In this document: in pieces, positions 55,900-64,000 of the stretch
Layout: the number at the start of each line of letters is the position of its first letter
Numbering within the stretch: position 1 is the first letter of the stretch
Source of the DNA: Pseudofabraea citricarpa
Lineage: Eukaryota; Ascomycota; Leotiomycetes; Helotiales; Dermateaceae
Direction of reading: 5' to 3'
DNA: 64,000 nucleotides
NCBI GenBank assembly: GCA_029641185.1
Contig: JAPWGK010000009.1
Coordinates: 508,501 to 572,500 of the forward strand
Position numbers and translations under genes: made by a program
Notes under the pieces: model-generated
Databases searched by the model: none
Seen by the model: only the letters and a program-made list of their open reading frames with translations
What the model was told of the DNA's origin: nothing

Positions 55900-56880
55900 A
55901 TGGCAGCTTCCAATGGCGCCAACGGCCACGCGGCCACACGCCGCCCTCTCCTCCCAGGCATTTACGCACCAACAATGACCTTCTTCGACCCGGAAACCGA
56001 GGACGTGGATATCCCCATTGTCAAGAAGCACGCCGTGCGGTTGGCACAGGCTGGCTTGGTAGGATTGGTGACGATGGGTTCAAACGGCGAGGCGGTGCAT
56101 CTATCTCGGGACGAGAAGTTTGACATTACAAAAGCCACGCGTGAGGCACTGGACGAAGCTGGATTTACACATATCCCTGTCATCGTCGGGGCCACAGAAG
56201 GTTCCGTTCGAGGCACCATCGACCTCTGCAAACACTCGCAGGCCGCGGGCGGTGAATATGTGTTGCTGCTCCCACCAAGCTACTACCGCGGCCTCATGGA
56301 CGAGGATGCCATCTACAACTACTTCATCGCCGTAGCCGACGGCTCGCCGCTGCCTCTGATCCTATACAACTACCCTGGCGCCGTGTCGGGAATCGACATG
56401 GATTCGGAGCTTCTCATTCGCCTAGCTAAACACCCCAACATTATTGGAACTAAGTTCACCTGCGGCAACACAGGGAAATTGACTCGCGTGGCCGCAGCCG
56501 TCAGTGCCAAAACGCCCTTCAGCGAGGGTAGCGGATACATGGCTTTCGGTGGCATCTGCGACTTCACAACCCAGACGCTCATCTCGGGCGGCTCAGGAAT
56601 CATCGCAGGTGGCGCCAACGTCATGCCGAAGATCTGTGTCAAGGTGTGGAATCTCTACTCCGAGGGCAAGAAGGAGGAAGCGTTCGCGCTGCAGAAGACC
56701 CTCAGTACCGGTGACTACGTCCTCACGAAGGCATCTATTGCTGGTACCAAGAGTGCAATCCAGAGTTATTATGGCTATGGAGGCTTCCCGAGACGTCCGC
56801 TGAAGAGACTCGACGATGCGAAGGCGCAGAGTATCAAAGAGGGGATCGCGGAGGTTATGGCAGTTGAGAAATCTTTATAG
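55900..56880 (+). CDS. gaaC: 2-keto-3-deoxy-L-galactonate aldolase (GaaC/LGA1)
   Basis: Intronless, 326 aa, class I aldolase of the dihydrodipicolinate-synthase family. It cleaves 3-deoxy-L-threo-hex-2-ulosonate to pyruvate and L-glyceraldehyde, the third step of galacturonate catabolism. The DHDPS fold is clear: MGSNGEAVHLS (pyruvate-binding G-x-x-GE), the catalytic Tyr156 in LILYNYPG, the Schiff-base Lys185 in IIGTKFTCGN, and GGSGIIAGGANVMPK. The start MAASNGANGH is chosen because the longer upstream frame (from 55744) is not conserved in character. It pairs with gaaA across a shared promoter. Confidence 0.9.
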   Translation: MAASNGANGHAATRRPLLPGIYAPTMTFFDPETEDVDIPIVKKHAVRLAQAGLVGLVTMGSNGEAVHLSRDEKFDITKATREALDEAGFTHIPVIVGATEGSVRGTIDLCKHSQAAGGEYVLLLPPSYYRGLMDEDAIYNYFIAVADGSPLPLILYNYPGAVSGIDMDSELLIRLAKHPNIIGTKFTCGNTGKLTRVAAAVSAKTPFSEGSGYMAFGGICDFTTQTLISGGSGIIAGGANVMPKICVKVWNLYSEGKKEEAFALQKTLSTGDYVLTKASIAGTKSAIQSYYGYGGFPRRPLKRLDDAKAQSIKEGIAEVMAVEKSL

Positions 56881-57606
56881 ATGTCTTTGAGGGGAGGATT
56901 TTTCTTTTAGCATCTGGCTTTGTGGCTTGCGTCTGTCGGGCGTATGATCTGACATGAGGGGTGTTATATATCTTTATATTTATCTATATATATTTGGCTT
57001 CTTGGCTTGGTTGGGTATGGCCGAGAAAGAAAGGGAATGAAAGGGAAGGAAGGGAAAGGGAAAGCATAAATGCATATTTGCTCGCTCTCTCTTTTGACTC
57101 GTCTTAACTTGCATGGGTGGTATGTGATAGGTAGGCAGGTAGGTAAGTAGGTACCGATGCTTCTTCCATTGCTGCAGTGGTGGGGAAATTCAAGGGAGGA
57201 GGTTCTGCCTTTGTGCAGCAGAACGAAATGCAAATGTAAAGAAATGCAAAACAAGAATCCTAACATCTGTAATTCGAGTTAATCTGTCTCTTGTGACTTC
57301 CTTACTCTTACATTCTTGAATCTCTTTTCTTTCCCTTTCTTGTTCTTCTTTCTCTTTTGTCACTTATCCAGCCTGATAAGGCCAAACTGCTCTCATCTGA
57401 GGTTTTGATGATGAAGTCTTTGCAAGGCAATTCAAGGATTCCCAAACTAGGGCATATGTAGTGTGTGATGGATTTCAGAAGGGGAGATGGGAGATTGTAC
57501 GTTTCACATTCATGATATCTTTCTCTTGCACAGTCTTTGGTTTGGGAGGTATCTAGCTATGATTGATTCTGTATTGGCTGTGATAGGAGTTATAAGCTAG
57601 GTTACA
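56881..57606. other. 3' flank of gaaC
   Basis: No coding sequence. TA-rich stretch just after the stop, and AGGTAGGCAGGTAGGTAAGTAGGTACC at 57129-57155, a member of the GGTAGGTACC motif family seen elsewhere in the window. The 18-bp box array begins directly after it. Confidence 0.5.
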
Positions 57607-60087
57607 TGATCGTGTCACCCACCAGACTCAAGTGTGAATGCGTTCTGCTTCTCCTTATTAGATTTAGCCCACTCGGCGGCACCTGTATGATCTTTTTGAT
57701 GATACTTGTATGATCGTGTCCCCCATCAACCTCAACACCAAATGAGTTCTGACTTTCGTGGCCCATTAAGCAGCGTTAGCTGCACTTGCATGATCGTGTC
57801 CCCCATCAACCTCAACACCAAATGAGTTCTGACTTTCGTGGCCCCCTAAGCAGCGTTGGCTGCACTTGCATGATCGTGTCACCCATCAACCTCAACAGCG
57901 AGTGAGTTCTGGCTTTTGTGGCCCACTAAGCAGCGTCGGCAAGGCTTTGCTGGCTACATTTGCATGATCGTGTCCCCCATCAACCTCAACTGTGGACTTG
58001 ATCTTGCTCTCCTTGCTTGTACTTTGCCCAATCCGCGGCGTCTGGATCATTGCTGGCTGCATTTCATGATCGTGTCCCCCATCAGACCAAGCAACGAGTG
58101 AGTTCCGACTCTCGTGGGCCCAGCATCATTCTGCTGCCTTCGCTCTTTCTGCTTCTCGGCATATTCCTTTTTGGCCTCATATAATCATGTATGATCGTGT
58201 CACCCATCAAAGCCAACAGTGAAGCTACTTGTTAGTACTCGGTCCACTCTCTCTGCGTAGTGCCTTGCTAACCTCTTTCTCCAAGGGTCAACGCTCTTTC
58301 TATTGTCTAGCGAGCTCATAGGGTCTTGTATGATCGTGTCACCCATCAACGCGGAGATCATCCCCCCAAGAACTAACTATCTTGCGTTCTTTCTCTTCCC
58401 CTAAGAGAGCTGCAAGAGGATTGGTTATCCTCTTCGCTGTAATCACCAAAGATAGGCGATTGCTGGCTTCTCTGATCGTGTCACCCATCAGCATGGAGAT
58501 AATCCTCCCCAGAACTATCTTGCGTTCTTTCTTTTTCTCTTGGAGAACTGACAGGAGATTGGTTATCTTTTTCACTATAACCACCAGTGATAGATGGTTG
58601 TGGTTTACCTGATCGTGTCCCCCATCAACCCCTCACAACGACAAGTCGGTTCTGCCTTTGTTTTTTTGTTTCGGCAGTTTCTGAATGATCGTGTCCTCGT
58701 CCTCGGGTACTTTTCTCTTCTTGAAATATATCTCGAATGCATTAGGTGGATGATCGTGTCCCCCATCAACCCCAAAAACCACAGGTCGGTTTTGCCTTTG
58801 CTTTTTTGTTTCGGCAGCTTTTTGTATGATCGTGTCCCCCATCAACACCAGCAGAGATAAGCTGCTACACGCTTCTTTGATCGTGTCCTCCATCAAACCT
58901 AACAGTGACAGGTCTGTTCTGCCTTTGCTTCTTTGTGTCGGTAGCTTAGCAATGATCGTAACCTCCATCTCCATTGCATTGGCACCTCCAGGGCTCTTCC
59001 TGCTAGAGAACTTTCTTGATCGTGTCACCCATCAAAACCACCCGAAACCGGCTCATCCCTTCTCTTATCTCGTCGCTCCTCCCTAGTTCTTTCTCTTCTT
59101 CTTGAAGAGCTGACTAGATCTTGAGTTTGATCGTGTCACCCATCAACACCTGCCAAAAACAGGCCCTCCTCTTCCTCTTTTGTGTAATTCGGCAACGCAT
59201 GCGTCTCCGTTCTCTTGGTTTACATCAAAGATGATCATCTTTCTCTCTCTCTCATTCTCTCGTCTGTAATAGAAGTCTGATCGTGTCACCCATCAACACC
59301 TAAGACAAGCTCTCCTTCTGTCTTGTTCAATTCTGGGAACCTGCAACGCATTTCTCTCCGTTCTCCTAGTCCATACCAAATATTATCGTTGGTCTCTCCG
59401 TTCACTTCGATGACAGCTCTGATCGTGTCACCCATCAAGCGTCTCCATTTTCCTGGTTAACATCAAAGATGATCATCTTTGTGCTCGAGGATGGTTCACT
59501 GATATTCTCGGTCCTATGGGCGTTCATTTCTAGCATGTTGTGATGCAGGGCCAGGTTTTGATCGTGTCACCCATCAGGTAACATGAAGTTTTAACTCCAG
59601 TATGCTGTGGTAGAGGCCCACAGCAGCAGCAGCACTGGCTGAGGAACACTGAAGTCGAGATTGATCGTGTCACCCATCAGCAGCCCCAGAATAACTCTTT
59701 CTCTTCTTTTTTGCCGGTGTTGGTGAAATAGCGAATGCGCCAATCTTCTTTTGCACATTGCGTTTCGTGTTGATAATTTTGTTGGCCATTTTGGACTAGC
59801 TTGAGTCAGGACTTGTTATTCCACTAAAGAAAGGAATAAATATAAGGAATATGCTTACCTGGAGCTCTGTTTTAGGGGTTCGACCCGCACTCGCCGTGCT
59901 TGAAACTGTCACTTCTCTGTCCTCCACTAACATACAGCGACTGCATTTTCACTTTGTTGCACTCTTTGGTAAGTCAGTCTAGGTTCTATGAAAGGAAGCT
60001 AAAAGTGCCACATACCTTGTGCAGGGTTTTCTCGTACTTCTTTCTCAAGAGAGAAAGAAGATAAATCTGTGATCGTGTCACCCATCA
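57607..60087 (+). repeat. Array of 22 interspersed copies of an 18-bp near-palindromic box
   Basis: Consensus TGATCGTGTC(A/C)CCCATCA, all copies in one orientation. Starts: 57607, 57711, 57791, 57871, 57965, 58067, 58192, 58331, 58473, 58610, 58686, 58751, 58827, 58878, 58953, 59017, 59128, 59278, 59420, 59559, 59662, 60070. Eighteen are exact (11 with A, 7 with C at position 11), two have one mismatch (57607, 58878), two are diverged (58686, 58953). Start-to-start spacing is 51-150 bp, except the last interval of 408 bp. Spacers fall into related subgroups (80-bp units at 57711-57870; about 140-bp units at 58192-58610 and 59278-59559; 51-76-bp units at 58610-59017) but are otherwise diverged, while the box is nearly invariant. 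Not a CRISPR: no cas genes, unequal related spacers, eukaryotic host. Confidence 0.9.
59670..60085 (-). CDS. Possible small three-exon gene bounded by two box copies
   Basis: Tentative model: exons 60085-60016, 59926-59859, 59795-59670; 87 aa. The start ATG lies inside the 60070 box (MGDTITDLSS) and the stop TGA inside the 59662 box (..AADG). Donors GTATGT and GTAAGC and acceptors GTTAG and GCTAG are reasonable, and the phases close exactly. The product is Lys/Ser/Thr-rich with a basic cluster PAKKKRKS that resembles a nuclear localisation signal. There is no recognised domain. This is the longest box-to-box interval and the only one that looks spliced. It could equally be non-coding. Confidence 0.35.
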
Positions 60088-60132
60088 GGTAACATCAGGT
60101 TTTGGAAAAGCATGAACACTTCTGTGGGTTGC

Positions 60133-60711
60133 CGTGAATATCTTCGTCGTTTATCTGCGTAGATACCTTCGTAGATGTCTTGGTAGCTGTCTCCGTGATT
60201 CGTCTACGTAGCTGTCTTCGTAGATGTCTTGGTAGCTGTCTCTGTCGTTCATCTACGTAATTGTCTTTGTAGATGTCTTCGTAGCTGTCTTCGTAGCTGT
60301 CTTCGTAGATGTCTTCGTCGTTCATCTGCGTAACTGTCTTCGTAGATGTCTCCGTCGTTCATCTACGTAACTGTCTTCGTAGATGTCTCCGTCGTTAATC
60401 TACGTAGCTGTCTTCGTAGATGTCTTCGTCGTTCATCTGCGTAACTGTCTTCGTAGATGTCTCCGTCGTTCATCTACGTAACTGTCTTCGCAGATATCTC
60501 CGTCGTTCATCTACGTAACTGTCTTCGTAGATGTCTCCGTCGTTAATCTACGTAGCTGTCTTCGCAGATATCTTCGTAGTTCATCTACGTAGATGTCTCC
60601 GTCGTTCATCTCCGTCGTTCATCTCCGTCGTTCATCTCCGTCGTTCATCTCTGTCGTTCATCTCTGTCGTTCATCTCCGTCGTTCATCTCCGTCGTTCAT
60701 CTCCGTCTGTC
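60133..60711 (+). repeat. 12-bp / 48-bp higher-order minisatellite
   Basis: About 580 bp built from 12-bp monomers such as GTCTTCGTAGAT, GTCTCCGTCGTT and CATCTACGTAAC. These are arranged in 48-bp higher-order units between about 60320 and 60590, then collapse to a simple 12-bp run (TCCGTCGTTCATC type) at 60595-60705. It would read as Glu/Asp/Tyr/Ser repeats on the minus strand, with no gene context. Confidence 0.85.
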
Positions 60712-61185
60712 TTTCATTCTCGTTCGCTATTCTCGTCAATGTAAGTCAAGTAAAATGCAAAAGGAATTAGAATGTAGCTTACTAGAAGAAACCGAGCCTA
60801 CATATGCCTTTGGTAAGTCCCTACATGGAGCAGAAGGGCAGCTGAGTTGAGAAGGGAGGCATGTAAGAGTTCGAAAGTAGCTTGGTGCTAAATGGAGCAA
60901 GAATTTCTGTGACTTCGAATCCTAGAGATCATGGGTGATCATGGAGCCACCTCAAGTCGAAGGTTCTCCGGTATGTGAGAAGAATGTTCTTGTAGTTGTT
61001 ACAGCATCTCCTTCGAAGTGAACTTTCAGTTGACTAGAATCTGTGTATGATTCTGAAGGTTGACGATCTCTAGAATACCATTAGAGGTGAGCAACTGACA
61101 GGTTACTCTTGTCTAGTAGCAAGAGACTAATAGTGTTGATGGGGGAAGCTTGAGATGAAGAATGGAGAAAGGGAACTGTGGGAGA

Positions 61186-61350
61186 TGAGGATGGAGGGAG
61201 GAGGAAGGAGGAAGAATAGAGGATAGAGGATAGAGGAAGGAGGAAGAATAGATGATAGAGGATAGAGGATAGAGGATAGAGGATAGAGGATAGAGGATAG
61301 AGGATAGAGGATAGAGGATGGAGGAGGGAGGATGGAGGAGGGAGGGAGAA
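61186..61350 (+). repeat. Purine-only satellite, 7-bp GATAGAG core
   Basis: A nearly pure A/G strand with about ten consecutive GATAGAG units at 61253-61320, flanked by GGAGGAAG/GGAGGGAG variants. Long homopurine tracts like this can form triplex DNA. Confidence 0.85.
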
Positions 61351-62853
61351 TGATGATGTGGGTGATTGATAGTAGAAACAGGACAATTCGAAGAGAACAT
61401 GATTACATACCTTCAATAGAGAGAGAGCGCCATGAGAGATCTTATGAGGAAGTTAGATTGAAGTCTTTCCCATGATTTCCGAGTAGATATCCTAGGGAAA
61501 GGGGTTTCGGGCAGCTTGATGCAAAGTCTGCGAGCAGGATTTGCGGACAGCATATCCTGTTTCAAACTTTGCATTGTCCATCGAATAGAATTGAGTGTTC
61601 TTACCTTGATGATAACCATGTTCAATGATGGTAACGAAGCTCAAATCGATGTTGGTGTTGATTATGTTGGAAGATCTTGGATTGAAGGCTGGTAAGTTGA
61701 GGTTTGCGAAAGTGAAATTGTTTTGTGGATCAGGCACCACGCTTTCGATTACCCCTAGCGCCGCACTTCCAGCCCGGTCTAAAATTTAGCCATTGTAGCC
61801 AAGCAGCAGGTGTATCTCTACTTGGTGGTCATTCTGACAATGGCTTTATGATTTCGTATCCAAAGACCAGTATAGTCTGGGCCTCGAGGAAGCCATTTCC
61901 TGTATGTGAATGTAAAAAGAAATACAGATGGATCTCATCAAGTACTTCTGTTCCTTTTCGTCGTACCGAAGAAGTTAGGCTCCAGGAAGGATCTCGCTCT
62001 CGGCAGTGGCCCCAAAAGCAGCCGGTTGTTATGACTTTGATTCCCAAAATCATGAGTTCGGTCAAAATCTGCAGCATCATCGAACACCAGTAAGGTCCTT
62101 TCATGCATTTGACTGTCTCAAACTGACTTGGGTTGATTACTATTAGAAATAGCAAAAGCAAAACAGGCAACCTGTCTCCTTGGAACAGCTTTTCCTGCTA
62201 TATGCTCGACTTACCTCACTTTTGGGATCTTCCCGTCTTCATCGGCCAACAGGGACTGAGAACGAATGTGTGTATATATGTGTGCTGGAAAGAGATGGAA
62301 TACAAACATGTTTCTGAATTGAGATGGTTCTATTTGTGGATATACTATTGCATTCAACATTGGATTGATACCAATCATACAATCATACTGAGGCGATATG
62401 TTCTACGAGATTCTAGGCCAACAGTAGGCTGCAGCTTTCTGACCATCATGTCGTTTACTGTGGCTACCGTCTCCCGACAATCTATTCTCTTTAACAACTT
62501 CCAACTGAACAAGATGAGACACTCTAATATGACTTCAATAAACTTATGTGTGAAGTACCCACGTAGCAAGCAAGATCTGAAGTATGCAGCGATGAATATA
62601 TATTTTATTTCATATAAAGCAATGCTTTATCCTGAGGACAAGCATCATCGTCAAGCTGTAATTTAAATTGGTTGCTCAATTACACAGATTACCATCACAG
62701 ATATAGGATCAATCCATATGTACTGAAAGTATGAATGCTACTCAGAATTTACACAAATCTTCTGACCGTCTCATATGTGTCACCACCTGCCAATGTGCCC
62801 AACCCCTGGTTGGGTTAGTAGACTTCAATCAGTCCTTGACGTACTTCAAGTGG

Positions 62854-62879
62854 CGAGGCTGAAGATATCTTCAGCCTCG
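62854..62879. repeat. Perfect 26-bp palindrome
   Basis: CGAGGCTGAAGAT is followed immediately by its exact reverse complement, with no loop. It could form a cruciform, act as a dimeric protein site, or be the hairpin of a terminator or small RNA. Confidence 0.9.
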
Positions 62880-64000
62880 TACCAACTGTGTGGTCTGTTG
62901 TCGGACAAACGTTAATGAATTCCGGGGCATCAGTGGTAACGGCGTGGGAAGGACGTGGTCTCTTCCCCTGAATCTATCTCCCTCAACTCTGTGATCTGTG
63001 TTTTGGCCATACAAGATGAAAATACCTGAATATGACGAGAATGGTTCTTCTTTGATTGCCAATCTTAATATTGGCTCAGTTAGCAAGCAGTTTTGACGTC
63101 TCTTGTTGTGTCTACTTCCCCTGGCCTAATTTGCCCAGGCCCCTCGCTTAACTTTTCAAAGCTTTGTGTGAATATTCCATGCAGCAACAACCAATGTCGG
63201 GCTGCCCGTGTGAGGCAAATAAACATAAACTGGATCTTAAGGTCTGTCAATACCAAAACTCTCTTCGTGTAGTATAGCTCTTACAATGGATAATTTTGTA
63301 TCAAATTCTTCGTGAAAAACTGAGGGTCTAGTACCACTCGCCCCTGTAAAGAAAGGTGGTGGTGATTTAGTGCCGAATGAAAACCGGTGCTCTTTATATA
63401 ACAGTGGCTGCTTAGGGAGGCTATGTAGAAAGTTCAGGTAGACAACTAGTACCTGTAGATTCTCTTATTCGAGGAAGGAGGTGCACTGTTAGTGACATGG
63501 GCTAGATATTATCAAGATTTCCCATGTGTATTTAATGGTAGTAGTAACGGGCAATATTTAGTGACAGTGTTTAATTATGACACAAAGCTCATTAAGACGT
63601 GTAGTATTTTGTTTGGAGCTCTCGGCATGAGTCGTGCGTCAGCGTTTGCTCGCCCGAAAATCTGCTAACAACGCTGTCGTGGGCCACAAAACTTCTCGAC
63701 TACAACCACAACGTTTACTCTCTCAACGTTAGCTTCAACTTCAGCCATTGTTTTCAACCACATTACATCACATCTTCTCGCATCTTTATTGTCCAATACC
63801 TGTAGGCTTCCCCCTGCAGTTGTGTTTTGTATTGCTACCTCGCCCTATTATGGATATTCCTTCATTTGCGGGAATTTCTGTGGCACAAGGAGCTTTGTGG
63901 CGCCAGCCCCAGATTGAGGGCACCACCCTCGACCTTCTCGATTCCACTTCTGATAGGGACATCTGCTTTGTAGCTTCAGTGATGATCTCATAGCTCGGAT

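Larger units (their letters stand above)
60712..64000. other. Gene-poor right end of window
   Basis: No supportable gene. Frames at 61492-61740 (-), 61725-62093 (+), 62133-62666 (+) and 63748-63993 (+) have no recognisable domain. A minus-strand stretch at 61938-62108 contains LLVFDDAADF, superficially like a Walker-B strand. Other content is the purine satellite (61186-61350) and a perfect 26-bp palindrome (62854-62879). An ATG at 63850 opens a 47-codon frame that stops before the window edge. Confidence 0.45.

Noticed and set aside
59872..59892. tRNA T-loop-like GGGTTCGACCC
   Set aside because: Stem pairing fails, and the stretch is better explained as part of the possible small exon.
57607..60087. 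CRISPR array
   Set aside because: Box repeats with spacers look CRISPR-like, but spacing is irregular, spacers are related to each other in subgroups, there are no cas genes, and the host is a spliced-gene eukaryote.
61938..62108. Minus-strand fragment with LLVFDDAADF resembling a Walker-B strand
   Set aside because: Only 56 codons, no P-loop or other NLR motif nearby; likely chance.
62133..62666. 177-codon + frame as a gene
   Set aside because: No recognisable motif, and composition like translated AT-rich non-coding DNA.
1..64000. Telomere or rDNA sequence
   Set aside because: No TTAGGG arrays and no rRNA-like segments were seen; the TAGG-rich motifs are short and do not form telomeric repeats.

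Overview
The window is nuclear DNA of a filamentous ascomycete (Pezizomycotina). Introns are short (about 45-90 nt, GT..AG, often with a CTAAC or CTAAT branch site). Gene families include RIX1, alpha-actinin, fungal F-box proteins, NACHT-ankyrin NLRs, the D-galacturonate gaaA/gaaC pair and a secreted quercetinase-type cupin. A Leotiomycete is plausible but is only an inference from gene style. Most genes are spliced, so exon coordinates are given in each entry; they come from reading splice sites and checking that every joined frame stays open.

Region 1 (1-27.3 kb) is mostly ordinary chromosome. It holds the 3' part of RIX1, an unknown Gln/Pro-rich protein with a 15-residue repeat, alpha-actinin, two F-box proteins and an aldo-keto reductase. 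A small metabolic group follows: an MFS anion transporter and two tandem 2-oxoglutarate/Fe(II) oxygenases. A small cysteine-rich secreted protein closes the region. The long gaps (9.9-13.9, 15.0-18.7 kb) carry microsatellites and pyrimidine-rich tracts but no supportable gene.

Region 2 (27.3-48.6 kb) is visibly AT-richer and accessory in character. Its centre is a giant NLR (alpha/beta-hydrolase-like, NACHT, about 34 ankyrin repeats, ZZ finger), with an ankyrin-subtilisin (S8) protease gene directly upstream on the same strand. A 302-residue protein of unknown family is divergently transcribed from the protease. This trio resembles, by architecture only, fungal protease/effector allorecognition and cell-death modules. 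After it come a dihydroflavonol-reductase-like enzyme, a luciferase-like flavin monooxygenase with an apparent 1-nt frameshift, and a divergent urea-transporter-like SSF symporter. A gene-poor stretch with a MITE-like element ends the region.

Region 3 (48.6-56.9 kb) is GC-richer and compact. It holds a secreted bicupin (quercetinase-like), a Tda3-like FAD oxidoreductase divergent from glutathione peroxidase, and the divergent gaaA-gaaC pair. That pair encodes D-galacturonate reductase and 2-keto-3-deoxy-L-galactonate aldolase for pectin-sugar catabolism.

Region 4 (56.9-64 kb) has almost no conventional genes. It contains an array of 22 copies of an 18-bp near-palindromic box with spacers of 33-132 bp plus one of 390 bp, a possible small intron-bearing gene bounded by two of these boxes, a 12/48-bp minisatellite, a 7-bp purine satellite and a perfect 26-bp palindrome. 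The box array and the NLR/protease/unknown trio are the two items most worth following up.
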